From: Bradyrhizobium jicamae | GTDB taxonomy: Bacteria > Pseudomonadota > Alphaproteobacteria > Rhizobiales > Xanthobacteraceae | Reading direction: 5' to 3' | NCBI RefSeq assembly: GCF_018130215.1 | Contig: NZ_JAFCKQ010000050.1 | Span: 1-60,255, forward strand | Length of the DNA stretch: 60,255 bases | Shown: one piece after another, positions 1 to 7,506 of the stretch | Numbering within the stretch: position 1 is the stretch's first letter | How the letters are laid out: each line of letters opens with the position of its first letter | The notes under the pieces: model-generated | What the model saw: the letters and a program-made list of their open reading frames with translations, nothing else | Database searches by the model: none | Told to the model about the DNA's origin: nothing | Program-made: the position numbers and the translations under genes

Positions 1-1037
1 GGTCCCGAGGTGATGTTTGGCAGCGCGCCCCTGACCCCCGGTGAGTATGGCTGGACCCCGATCGGCGCAGTAGAGACCTCAGCCGGCTATGAGCTGGCGC
101 TGAAGGACGCGGCCACCGGCCAGTACACGGTGTGGAATACCGATGCCGGCGGCAACGTCATCGACAACGCGATCGGCAACGTATCCGCAAGCAGTCCGCT
201 GCTGGAAGTCACCGAATTGAGCTTCGGTCAGGACCTGAACGGCGATGGCGTTATCGGCATTCCCGGTGCCATCGAGTCCTCAGGCGCGACCAGCCTCGTC
301 CAGGTCGGAAATCATTATGTCCTCGACAGCAACAGCACCGGGACCGGTCCCGAGGTGATGTTTGGCGGCGCACCTCTGGCCCCTGGCGAGTTCGGCTGGA
401 CGCCGACAGCCGTCGCGCAGACATCGACCGGGTATGAGATCGCCTTGAAGGACACGAGCAACGGTGAATACACCGTGTGGAACACCGACACCAATGGCAA
501 CGTCACCTACGACCCGCTCGGCGGCAACGTGTCGGGTAACAGCGTCGCGCTGGAATCGCTGGAGCCGAGCTTCCATCATGATTTGAACGGCGACGGAGTG
601 ATCGGTGTTCTAGTCGGGACATCCGCGACGACCAATCTGGTCCAGTTCGGGGACAATTATTTTCTCGACGGCAAAAGCACCGGGACGGGTCCCGAGGTGA
701 TGTTTGGCAGCGCGCCCCTGACCCCCGGTGAGTATGGCTGGACCCCGATCGGCGCAGTAGAGACCTCAGCCGGCTATGAGCTGGCGCTGAAGGACGCGGC
801 CACCGGCCAGTACACGGTGTGGAATACCGATGCCGGCGGCAACGTCATCGACAACGCGATCGGCAACGTATCCGCAAGCAGTCCGCTGCTGGAAGTCACC
901 GAATTGAGCTTCGGTCAGGACCTGAACGGCGATGGCGTTATCGGCATTCCCGGTGCCATCGAGTCCTCAGGCGCGACCAGCCTCGTCCAGGTCGGAAATC
1001 ATTATGTCCTCGACAGCAACAGCACCGGGACCGGTCC
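1..1037 (+). repeat. 350-bp perfect direct repeat (1-350 and 688-1037) within the exoprotein gene
   Basis: Bases 1-350 and 688-1037 are identical by direct reading; the first mismatch is at 351 versus 1038. The unit boundaries fall at 1, 346, 688 and 1033, giving the pattern A-B-A-C, in which A is duplicated exactly while B and C have diverged. The left copy touches the window edge, so the identity may extend further upstream. Confidence 0.9.
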
Positions 1038-1647
1038 TGAGGTGACGTTTGGCGGCGCGCCGCTGACACCCGGCGAGTTCGGCTGGACAGTGATCGGCGC
1101 AGAGCAGACATCAACCGGCTACGAGATCGCCTTGAAATATGCGGCCACCGGTCAGTACACGGTCTGGTACACCGACAGCAGCGCGAACGTCACCTACGAC
1201 CCGCTCGGCGGCGCCGTATCGGGCAACAGCGTCGCGCTGGAATTGTTCGAATCAAGCTTCCACCAGGACTTGAATGGCGACGGAGTGATCGGCCAGGCGG
1301 TCCCGGCGGGCGGAGCGCTCGTCGCGCCCGGCTTCGCCAGCCAGTCGGTCGCGGTCACGATCGCGGGCCCGGGCAATGATACGTTTGTGTTCCACCCGGG
1401 CATCGGCGCGGACACGATCGTCAGCGCCGGAGCCGCCGATGCATTCGAGCTGGATGGTTTCTCGGTCACAAGCAATTCGGAGCTGGCCACGCTGCTGCAT
1501 GAGGCGCAAGCCGGCCAGCCGCAATCCTTGTTCCAGTCCGTGAATGGCGGGCACGACACATCGATCGATCTCGGCAATCACGACGTCATCACTCTGACGG
1601 ACGTCCGATTGGCCGATTTGCACGCCAACGATTTCATCATCCGCTAG
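1..1647 (+). CDS. Calcium-loop repeat exoprotein, C-terminal part (5' end outside window)
   Basis: The reading frame is open from the first base, so this is the C-terminal 548 residues of a larger protein. It consists of four repeats of about 115 residues, each opening with a GPEVMFGxAPLxPGEYGW-like block and ending with DLNGDGVIG, a dockerin or EF-hand-like calcium loop (four copies). The last 100 residues carry GNDTFVFHPGIGADTI, an RTX/serralysin-C-terminus-like segment, and the protein ends in FIIR. Such proteins are normally exported by a type I system and act outside the cell; the transporter is not visible here. No enzymatic domain is present in this part. The family is recognised by motif style only; substrate and true length are unknown. 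Confidence 0.8.
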   Translation, partial: GPEVMFGSAPLTPGEYGWTPIGAVETSAGYELALKDAATGQYTVWNTDAGGNVIDNAIGNVSASSPLLEVTELSFGQDLNGDGVIGIPGAIESSGATSLVQVGNHYVLDSNSTGTGPEVMFGGAPLAPGEFGWTPTAVAQTSTGYEIALKDTSNGEYTVWNTDTNGNVTYDPLGGNVSGNSVALESLEPSFHHDLNGDGVIGVLVGTSATTNLVQFGDNYFLDGKSTGTGPEVMFGSAPLTPGEYGWTPIGAVETSAGYELALKDAATGQYTVWNTDAGGNVIDNAIGNVSASSPLLEVTELSFGQDLNGDGVIGIPGAIESSGATSLVQVGNHYVLDSNSTGTGPEVTFGGAPLTPGEFGWTVIGAEQTSTGYEIALKYAATGQYTVWYTDSSANVTYDPLGGAVSGNSVALELFESSFHQDLNGDGVIGQAVPAGGALVAPGFASQSVAVTIAGPGNDTFVFHPGIGADTIVSAGAADAFELDGFSVTSNSELATLLHEAQAGQPQSLFQSVNGGHDTSIDLGNHDVITLTDVRLADLHANDFIIR

Positions 1648-1659
1648 ACTGTGGTGAAG

Positions 1660-2520
1660 TCACGCGAACTGCGCGACCAGCAGCCGCCTCACCTCGCCGA
1701 CCAGCGCAGGCTCGCTCGGCTTCGGCGGCAGCAGGCTGAACTCGGCGTCGGGCATCTCGGGCAATTCATCTGATACGAACCGCCGCGCGCCTGCAGGCAC
1801 GGCCGATGCGTTGAGGCAGGTGACGCCAAGGCCGGCGGCGACCGCCATGTGAAGGCCGGCGACGCCCGAGGCCGTCAGCACAACGTCGAACTTGACCCTG
1901 TGCCGGTTCAGCGTGCGAATGATCGCGCGCTGCAGCGAGCAGGTCTCGGGCAGGGTCACCAGCGGCCAGCGAGTCGCTCCGGCGAATTTGAAGCCGTCAT
2001 GCGCGATCCACGACACCGGCTCGCGGGCAATCAGGATCCTGCCGTCGTCGGGCGCCTTGCGGCGCCTGGCGCCTTCGACCAGCCGCATCGAGATGCCGAT
2101 GTCGAAATCGTCGGGGTCCTCCTCGATCAGCGCACTCTTGCGCACCGAGACCTGCAGGCGCAAACGCGGATAGCGCGCACGGATCCGCGCCAGGATGTCG
2201 ATGATCTGAGCCGGGCGGAAATAGTCGGTCATGGCGAGCCGCAGCGTTCCTGCGATCTCGATGCCCTGGACGTCCTGATAGGCGAGTTCGGACATGCCGA
2301 GCAGCTGACGTGCATGCTGCAACAGCCGCTCGCCCGCCGGCGTCGGATGCGCGCCGCCCTTGCCGCGCACCAGCAGCGGACGGCCGCAAGCATCCTCAAG
2401 CTTCTGCATCTGCTCGCTCAGCGCAGATTGCGAGCGGTGCACCCGGCGCGCGGCCGCGGTCAGGCTGCCGGTGTCGCAGATGACGACGAAGGTGTGCAGC
2501 AGATCAAGATCGAGGCGCAT
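1660..2520 (-). CDS. LysR-family transcriptional regulator
   Basis: This 286-residue protein has the usual LysR length. The N-terminal winged helix-turn-helix spans about residues 5-60 (LLHTFVVICDTGSLTAAARR, then SQSALSEQMQKLE), and a substrate-binding-like domain fills the rest. It is divergent from the tautomerase gene at 2630, with a palindrome only 7 bases before its own ATG, which suggests autoregulation plus control of the neighbour. The gene converges tail to tail with the exoprotein gene, 12 bases apart. The effector cannot be told from sequence; the context (tautomerase, oxidoreductase-like ABM protein) hints at an aromatic or keto-acid metabolite. Confidence 0.93.
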   Translation of the reverse strand: MRLDLDLLHTFVVICDTGSLTAAARRVHRSQSALSEQMQKLEDACGRPLLVRGKGGAHPTPAGERLLQHARQLLGMSELAYQDVQGIEIAGTLRLAMTDYFRPAQIIDILARIRARYPRLRLQVSVRKSALIEEDPDDFDIGISMRLVEGARRRKAPDDGRILIAREPVSWIAHDGFKFAGATRWPLVTLPETCSLQRAIIRTLNRHRVKFDVVLTASGVAGLHMAVAAGLGVTCLNASAVPAGARRFVSDELPEMPDAEFSLLPPKPSEPALVGEVRRLLVAQFA

Positions 2521-2527
2521 GGTCGTG

Positions 2528-2550
2528 ATCCATCGGAAGTTCCGATGGAT
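2528..2550. promoter_or_regulatory. 11-bp-arm palindrome between divergent LysR and tautomerase genes
   Basis: The arms ATCCATCGGAA (2528-2538) and TTCCGATGGAT (2540-2550) are exact reverse complements around a single G. The internal AT-rich dyad fits the loose T-N11-A layout of LysR sites. A related half-site, TTCCGAATGAT, lies at 2571-2581, overlapping a GATATAAG stretch that could be a -10 element for the rightward gene. It is probably the binding site of the LysR protein encoded at 1660-2520. Confidence 0.6.
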
Positions 2551-2629
2551 TGTACCACATATTCCCGCTTTTCCGAATGATATAAGTGGCTAGCCTCGGC
2601 TCAGGTCAACACGACGAATGGAGAGAGCA

Positions 2630-3028
2630 ATGCCCGGACTGAAGCTGACCGTGTCGGGAACGCCCGACGAAGCATTGAGCCGCCGCCTGGCCGCCGAACT
2701 CACCACCCTCACCTGCACGACGCTGAAGAAGAAGCCGGAGCGCACCATGGTGCAGGTCCGGTATCTGCCGCACGAGCACTGGTTCATCGCTTCGCGATCG
2801 CTCGTCGATCACGGCAAGAACTCGTTCCGGCTCGAGGTGACCATCACAGAGGGAACCAACACGCGGGACGAGAAGTCGGTCTATCAGAAGAAGGCCTTTG
2901 CGCTGCTGTCGGAACTGATCGGCAATCTGCACCCGCATTCGAACGTGCATATCATCGACTGCGGCGCGATCTCCTACGGCTATGGCGGCCTGACCCAGGA
3001 GTACCGCTATAACCACGAGGCGGCGTGA
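2630..3028 (+). CDS. Tautomerase-family protein (4-oxalocrotonate tautomerase/MIF-like)
   Basis: An in-frame ATG exists at 2618, but the ATG at 2630 is preceded by GGAG at 2620-2623 with 6-base spacing, and it yields MPGLKLTVSG, placing proline directly after the initiator. In the tautomerase superfamily Pro1 is the catalytic base once Met is removed, so this start is strongly preferred. The product is 132 residues, about twice the length of a single 4-OT unit, consistent with a fused or longer tautomerase. Expected role: keto-enol tautomerisation of a small keto acid in the cytoplasm. It is followed 3 bases later by the ABM-like gene, so the two are likely co-transcribed. Confidence 0.75.
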   Translation: MPGLKLTVSGTPDEALSRRLAAELTTLTCTTLKKKPERTMVQVRYLPHEHWFIASRSLVDHGKNSFRLEVTITEGTNTRDEKSVYQKKAFALLSELIGNLHPHSNVHIIDCGAISYGYGGLTQEYRYNHEAA

Positions 3029-3031
3029 CGC

Positions 3032-3355
3032 ATGATCGTCGAGATCGTGCGCTTCGACCTGCCGCCGGGCACCACGCGCGACGACGCGATGGCGCTTTAT
3101 GAGCAGAGTGCGCCGGGCTGGCTCGACAACCCGGACCTTGTCGAGAAGTACTACCTGTTCGACGCGCAGCGCTGCGAGGGCGGCGGTATCTACATCTGGC
3201 GGTCACGAGCCGCCATCGACCGCTGGCACGGCACCGACTACATCAGGATGGTCGCTGCGCGCTACGGCTCCGCACCCCGGATCGAGATCATGGAGGCCGT
3301 GATGCATCTCGACCCGGCGCGCCGGAGCGCGACCCGGCTCGAGATGTCGGGATAG
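3032..3355 (+). CDS. Small dimeric alpha/beta-barrel (ABM/YdhR-like) protein
   Basis: 107 residues, beginning MIVEIVRFDLPPGTTRDDAM and containing GWLDNPDLVEKYYLFD and GGGIYIWRSRAAIDRWHG. The pattern (an Ile/Val strand, a helix with MALYEQSAPGWL, then a strand with YYLFD and a GGIY/W strand) is that of the ferredoxin-like ABM fold used by YdhR-type putative monooxygenases and stress-response dimeric barrels. The start lies 3 bases after the tautomerase stop, so it is translationally linked and probably modifies or binds the same metabolite. A true enzymatic activity cannot be claimed from sequence. Confidence 0.65.
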   Translation: MIVEIVRFDLPPGTTRDDAMALYEQSAPGWLDNPDLVEKYYLFDAQRCEGGGIYIWRSRAAIDRWHGTDYIRMVAARYGSAPRIEIMEAVMHLDPARRSATRLEMSG

Positions 3356-3488
3356 CTCATCGTACAGGCCCGATCCCCGGTCCGCCGCTCCAAGGGCTTG
3401 CGGCCGGGATTTCCGGCCATTTGGGATGCCAAACTGCCCGCTTTGTTGCATTGCGGTATGGCGAATGCTGCTATGCAAACAAACGCAT

Positions 3489-3516
3489 TGTTCGTGGTAT
3501 CTGGTATACCTAAATA
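3489..3516 (+). promoter_or_regulatory. Promoter/operator with GGTATACC palindrome
   Basis: TTGTTC at 3489-3494 and TAAATA at 3511-3516 could form -35 and -10 boxes 16 bases apart, and the perfect palindrome GGTATACC (3503-3510) fills the end of the spacer. The same GTATACC core occurs ahead of the antiporter gene and the CBS gene. An operator in this position would block RNA polymerase. GntR-type repressors are candidates because their sites are often TGGTATACCA-like; no GntR gene is in the window. Confidence 0.5.
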
Positions 3517-3570
3517 CGTCCCAGACGTTGGGCGGGCACATTGCCGGCCCCAAGACCGAAAGGGACACAG

Positions 3571-3708
3571 ATGTCCAAGACCACGACCATCGCACTCGCT
3601 CCATCAGCCACCCTGTTCGCCCGCCTGCTCGCGACGGTTGACCGCCTTCTGATGAAGAGCGCCGAGATCTCCAACCGCAATGGCGACCTGCCCCGCCCCG
3701 GCTTCTGA
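3571..3708 (+). CDS. 45-residue small protein, Bradyrhizobium-type orphan
   Basis: A short gene preceded by AAAGGGA about 6 bases before ATG. The product starts MSKTTTIALAPSATLFARLL and continues with TVDRLLMKSAEISNRNGDLP, ending RPGF. The amphipathic FARLLATVDRLLMKSAEI stretch followed by an RNGDLPR tail resembles a family of tiny proteins I remember as recurrent in bradyrhizobia, function unknown. It has a plausible promoter/operator upstream (3489-3516) and a good intrinsic terminator downstream (3803-3830), so it looks like an independent transcription unit rather than a chance ORF. Confidence 0.6.
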   Translation: MSKTTTIALAPSATLFARLLATVDRLLMKSAEISNRNGDLPRPGF

Positions 3709-3802
3709 GCTCGCGACGCGACCGGCACCGATCGTCATCGCGTTGCCGACCCCTTGCCGCTGCGGCTTTGCGACGCACCGCCTGAAACTGTACTTTTGAC
3801 CA

Positions 3803-3830
3803 ATGGCCCCGATCTTCGGGGCCATCTTTA
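3803..3830 (+). terminator. Rho-independent terminator after the small protein gene
   Basis: ATGGCCCCG (3803-3811) pairs with CGGGGCCAT (3817-3825) around a 5-base loop, followed by CTTTATT. Stem strength and the U-rich tail fit an intrinsic terminator for the 3571-3708 transcript. Confidence 0.75.
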
Positions 3831-3995
3831 TTGGTGGAGGATTTACTGGCGGCGATATCAAGGGCGTAGGCTCCGCCCTGCAACGCGGTGACAAAAAGCG
3901 CCCTGGCGCGTTCGTTTCCCACATCGCGAGAAACCGTGCCTTGGACGCCAGTTTTGCTGCGGCGCAGCGTCGGGACAGGCTTGCTTTCTGGGATA

Positions 3996-4006
3996 TAGTA
4001 TACCAA
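3996..4006. promoter_or_regulatory. GTATACC operator-like site upstream of antiporter gene
   Basis: TAGTATACCAA contains the palindromic core GTATAC and shares GTATACC with sites at 3503-3510 and 5637-5643. It lies 83 bases before the chosen start codon. Confidence 0.45.
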
Positions 4007-4088
4007 CATCCGCACAGCGCTTGTGACGATAAGACAGAATAATAGCGACACACGGTCACAAGAAGAAACGCGCGCTCGGGAGGACTTG

Positions 4089-5417
4089 ATGGTTTCCAGC
4101 AATAGTGCCGTCACGCAAGCTCAACCTTCGTCCAGCGGCTTCCGCTGGCTGCAACTCGCCATGGGCATCGTCTGCATGGCGATGATCGCCAACCTGCAAT
4201 ATGGCTGGACGCTGTTTGTCGATCCGATCGACGCCGCGCACCACTGGGGCCGCGCGGCGATCCAGCTCGCCTTCACCATCTTCGTGGTGACCGAGACCTG
4301 GCTGGTGCCGGTCGAAGCCTGGTTCGTCGACAAATACGGTCCGCGCATCGTCGTCATGTTCGGCGGCGTAATGATCGCACTGTCCTGGCTGCTCAACTCC
4401 TACGCCAACAGCCTCACGCTGCTCTACGCGGCCGCCGTGATCGGTGGCATGGGCGCAGGCGCGGTGTACGGCACCTGCGTCGGCAATGCGCTGAAATGGT
4501 TTCCCGACCGCCGCGGCCTCGCCGCCGGCGCCACCGCCGCCGGCTTCGGCGCCGGCGCCGCGATCACGGTCGTGCCGATCGCGAGCATGATCGCCTCGAG
4601 CGGCTATCAGGCTGCGTTTCTCAACTTCGGCATCGGCCAGGGCGTGATCGTATTCGCGCTCGCTTTCTTCATCCGTCCGCCCACGGTGGCGATGCCGCCG
4701 AAGAAGAAGCAGCTCAATCTGCCGCAGACCAGGATTGACTTCACGCCGCCGCAGGTGCTGCGCAGCCCGATCTTCTGGATCATGTATCTGGTGTTCGTGA
4801 TGGTTGCCGCCGGCGGCCTGATGGCGGCGGCGCAGATCGCGCCGATCGCGCATGACTACAAGATCGCCAGCACGCCGGTCACCCTCGCCGGCTTCCAGAT
4901 GGCGGCGCTGACGTTCGCGATCTCGCTCGACCGCATCTTCGACGGCTTCGGACGTCCGTTCTTCGGCTGGGTCTCCGACAATATCGGCCGCGAGCACACG
5001 ATGTTCATCGCCTTTGGCACGGGCGCCCTGATGCTGCTGACGCTTTCGACCTGGGGCCATAATCCGCTGGTATTCGTGCTGGCGACCGCGGTCTATTTCG
5101 GCGTGTTCGGCGAAATCTACTCGCTGTTCCCGGCGACCTGCGGCGACACCTTCGGCTCGAAGTTCGCGACCACCAACAACGGGATGCTCTACACCGCGAA
5201 AGGCACGGCGTCGCTTCTGGTTCCGGCCGCCAGCATCGTTGCGACCACTTACGGCTGGCACGCGGTGTTCGTGATCGCGGTCGCACTCAATGCCACCGCG
5301 GCACTGATGGCGGTGTTCGTGATCAAGCCGCTGCGGCGCGCCTTCATACACGGCAACGAGGTTGCCGCGGAAACCGCTGCCACGACGAGCGCCGAGACAA
5401 ATGCCAAGATAGCCTGA
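4089..5417 (+). CDS. Oxalate/formate antiporter-like MFS transporter (OxlT family)
   Basis: The chosen ATG at 4089 has GGGAGGA at 4078-4084; the frame is open to 4023 without a better signal. The 442-residue product has about 12 hydrophobic helices. The loop between helices 2 and 3 reads DKYGPRIVVMFGG, an MFS signature, and GTCVGNALKWFPDRRGLAAG is the diagnostic block of the oxalate/formate antiporter family (compare the NALKWFPDRRGLA block of OxlT-like proteins). A second DNIGREHTMF-type motif follows the central loop. Expected role: inner-membrane exchange of oxalate for formate or a related mono/dicarboxylate. The upstream GTATACC element suggests regulation shared with the CBS gene. Substrate is inferred from family, not proven. 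Confidence 0.85.
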   Translation: MVSSNSAVTQAQPSSSGFRWLQLAMGIVCMAMIANLQYGWTLFVDPIDAAHHWGRAAIQLAFTIFVVTETWLVPVEAWFVDKYGPRIVVMFGGVMIALSWLLNSYANSLTLLYAAAVIGGMGAGAVYGTCVGNALKWFPDRRGLAAGATAAGFGAGAAITVVPIASMIASSGYQAAFLNFGIGQGVIVFALAFFIRPPTVAMPPKKKQLNLPQTRIDFTPPQVLRSPIFWIMYLVFVMVAAGGLMAAAQIAPIAHDYKIASTPVTLAGFQMAALTFAISLDRIFDGFGRPFFGWVSDNIGREHTMFIAFGTGALMLLTLSTWGHNPLVFVLATAVYFGVFGEIYSLFPATCGDTFGSKFATTNNGMLYTAKGTASLLVPAASIVATTYGWHAVFVIAVALNATAALMAVFVIKPLRRAFIHGNEVAAETAATTSAETNAKIA

Positions 5418-5619
5418 TTCCTTTCCTCCTCTCCCTGACCTGGCTCGAGGCGCACTTCGGTGCGCCTCTTGCTTTGGTGTCGTCAAGGTATGCCAGATAC
5501 AAGGAATGCCGCCTGCGCTCCATCAGTGTTTGCCATGGGCGTCGCCCGGCAAGGCCGAAAGCGTCAGAATTCCTGCCTTTTCGTGCGATTTTTTATCGTC
5601 GATGCTGGCCTCTATCGTG

Positions 5620-5646
5620 TTGACAATTGGTATTATGTATACCAGA
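5620..5646 (+). promoter_or_regulatory. Promoter region with TTGACA and GTATACC ahead of the CBS gene
   Basis: A consensus TTGACA at 5620-5625 is followed by TTGG, TATTATG and then TATACCAGA. The core GTATACC (5637-5643) matches the two sites upstream of the small protein and antiporter genes. A clear -10 is not evident; the operator-like element occupies the position where one would be expected. Confidence 0.5.
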
Positions 5647-5679
5647 CTTCAGGCATCGATAACCCCCAAGGAGGTGGCC

Positions 5680-6111
5680 ATGCAAGTCGGAGATATCCTG
5701 CGCAAGAAAACCGCCCGCGTCGCAACGGTCCGCATGAATGAGACGGTCGCGATCGCCGCCCAGCTGATGCGCTCCAGCAATATCAGCGCGCTCGTGGTCA
5801 AGGATGTCGTTCGCACCGAGGGCAATACCGCCGTCGGCATGTTCACCGAGCGCGACGTGGTGCGGGCGATCGCCCAGTACGGTGCGGCAGGCGCCGGCAT
5901 GCAGGTGTCGCAATTCGTGTCCGTGCAGCAGCTGGTGTCCTGCAATTCGACCGACACGCTCGAGCACGTCCGGCACCTCATGAACAGGCACCACATCCGC
6001 CACGTGCCTGTGATCGACAATTACAGCCTGATCGGCGTCGTCAGCATGCGCGACATCTCGGCGGCGTTCGACGAAGAGGCAACTGCCGCCGCCACCGTGT
6101 TCGCCGCCTGA
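5680..6111 (+). CDS. CBS-domain-pair protein
   Basis: The start is fixed by AAGGAGG at 5668-5674, 5 bases before ATG; upstream in-frame codons lack a site. The 143-residue product contains two CBS motifs. The first (residues about 8-62) includes NISALVVKD and GMFTERDVVRAI, the second (about 75-130) includes HHIRHVPVIDNYSLIGVVSM and RDI. Stand-alone CBS pairs bind adenine nucleotides and modulate partner proteins. It sits downstream of the antiporter and shares its GTATACC element, so it may sense energy or nucleotide state during use of the same substrate. No partner is identifiable from sequence. Confidence 0.88.
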   Translation: MQVGDILRKKTARVATVRMNETVAIAAQLMRSSNISALVVKDVVRTEGNTAVGMFTERDVVRAIAQYGAAGAGMQVSQFVSVQQLVSCNSTDTLEHVRHLMNRHHIRHVPVIDNYSLIGVVSMRDISAAFDEEATAAATVFAA

Positions 6112-6252
6112 TCCCTAACCGCGCCGGCATCTTCTGGAGCTGCATTTCCAGCGACGACGGCACCGCAACGCTCCATATCAACACCTGTCGCAAGGCAGGC
6201 GCTCGCAAACCTGCGCCGGAATCGTGCGCGCCAACATCATCTGGGAGGGCGC

Positions 6253-7341
6253 ATGGCCCGCAACGTTCTGATCCTCGGCGCTTCGTATGGCTCGTTGCTG
6301 GCGACGAAGCTTCTGATGGCGGGCCACAACGCGACCCTGGTCTGCCGGAAACAGACGGCGGACCTCATCAATCGCGACGGCACCGAAGTTCGCATCAAGC
6401 TTCGTGACGAGGCGACCCACCGGTCGATCGTCTCGCGCGACCTTCCCGGAATCCTGGACGCGGCCGAACCCGCCGACGTCGATCTCTCCCGCTACGATCT
6501 GGTTGGCCTTGCGATGCAGGAACCGCAATACGCGAGCCCTGCGATTCAGCTTCTGATGAACAAGATCGCAGAGGCGAAGCTGCCTTGCCTTTCGATCATG
6601 AACATGCCGCCCCTCCCCTATCTCAAGCGGATCCCGGCGCTGGCGAAGATGGATCTGGAGCAGGCCTATGCCAATGCTGCGGTCTGGGAGCGGTTCGAGC
6701 CGGGCCTGGTGTCGCTCTGCTCCCCTGATCCGCAGGCCTTCCGTCCGCCGGACGAGGCGGCGAATGTTCTTCACGTCGGCCTGCCGACAAACTTCAAGGC
6801 TGCGCCATTCGCGGACGAGACCCACAATCTGCTGCTTCGGGAGCTGGAAGCCGACATCGATGCAGTGAGGCTGGATGGTCAGGACGTTCCGGTAAAGCTC
6901 AAGGTGTTCGATTCGATGTTCGTCCCGCTGGCCAAATGGTCGATGCTGTTGACGGGCAATTACCGCTGCATCACGCCGCAGGAGCCGCAGTCGATCCGCG
7001 ACGCGGTGCACGGCGATATCGATCTCTCGCAATCGATCTATCGCCATGTCGATGCCATCGCCCAGCGCTTGGGCGCCGATCCCGCCGATCAGGTGCCGTT
7101 CGAGAAATACGCCAAGGCTGCGGAAAGCCTTCTCAAGCCCTCGTCGGCAGCAAGAGCGGTTGCGGGCGGTGCACCTGCCATCGAGCGCGTCGACCTGCTG
7201 GTGAAGCTGATCTCGCATCAGCTTGGCGTTCCCAATGCCGAGATCGACCGTACGGTGCAGATCGTCAATCAGAAACTGAAACAGGGCATCACGACAGGCG
7301 AAACCGGCGCGCCGCGAGCTGTTCCGGTTGCGGCGACGTAG
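6253..7341 (+). CDS. Ketopantoate reductase (PanE/ApbA)-like oxidoreductase
   Basis: 362 residues, starting MARNVLILGASYGSLLATKL. The first 30 residues form a Rossmann nucleotide-binding fold with GASYGS in place of the usual GxGxxG, followed by MAGHNATLVCR. That pattern and the C-terminal all-helical part (residues about 200-330, with KLKVFDSMFVPLAKWSMLL) resemble the ApbA/PanE family. The poor match to canonical PanE signatures suggests a different substrate; I would not call it pantothenate biosynthesis. Its start has GGAGGG at 6243-6248. The nitronate monooxygenase-like gene follows 165 bases later in the same direction. Confidence 0.65.
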   Translation: MARNVLILGASYGSLLATKLLMAGHNATLVCRKQTADLINRDGTEVRIKLRDEATHRSIVSRDLPGILDAAEPADVDLSRYDLVGLAMQEPQYASPAIQLLMNKIAEAKLPCLSIMNMPPLPYLKRIPALAKMDLEQAYANAAVWERFEPGLVSLCSPDPQAFRPPDEAANVLHVGLPTNFKAAPFADETHNLLLRELEADIDAVRLDGQDVPVKLKVFDSMFVPLAKWSMLLTGNYRCITPQEPQSIRDAVHGDIDLSQSIYRHVDAIAQRLGADPADQVPFEKYAKAAESLLKPSSAARAVAGGAPAIERVDLLVKLISHQLGVPNAEIDRTVQIVNQKLKQGITTGETGAPRAVPVAAT

Positions 7342-7506
7342 AGCCTGTCGGCTCCGGATTTGCCCTCCTGCGTTTGCGCATGGGCCCGCCGCCCTTGCAG
7401 GATAGACTTTTGCCCGACAGGACGGCATCCTCCCGCTCGAAACTTCCATAACAACCGTGCGCGGCTGTCCGCGCCACGGAAAATTCGAGCGGAAACCGAG
7501 GGCAGG

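Larger units (their letters stand above)
3709..4088. other. Intergenic region upstream of the antiporter gene
   Basis: This 380-base gap holds the terminator at 3803-3830 and the GTATACC operator-like site at 3996-4006. The open frame beginning at 3803 starts inside the terminator stem and is not considered a gene. Confidence 0.6.

Noticed and set aside
3803..4042. 79-codon frame starting MAPIFGAIF
   Set aside because: Its first codons are the stem and loop of an intrinsic terminator.
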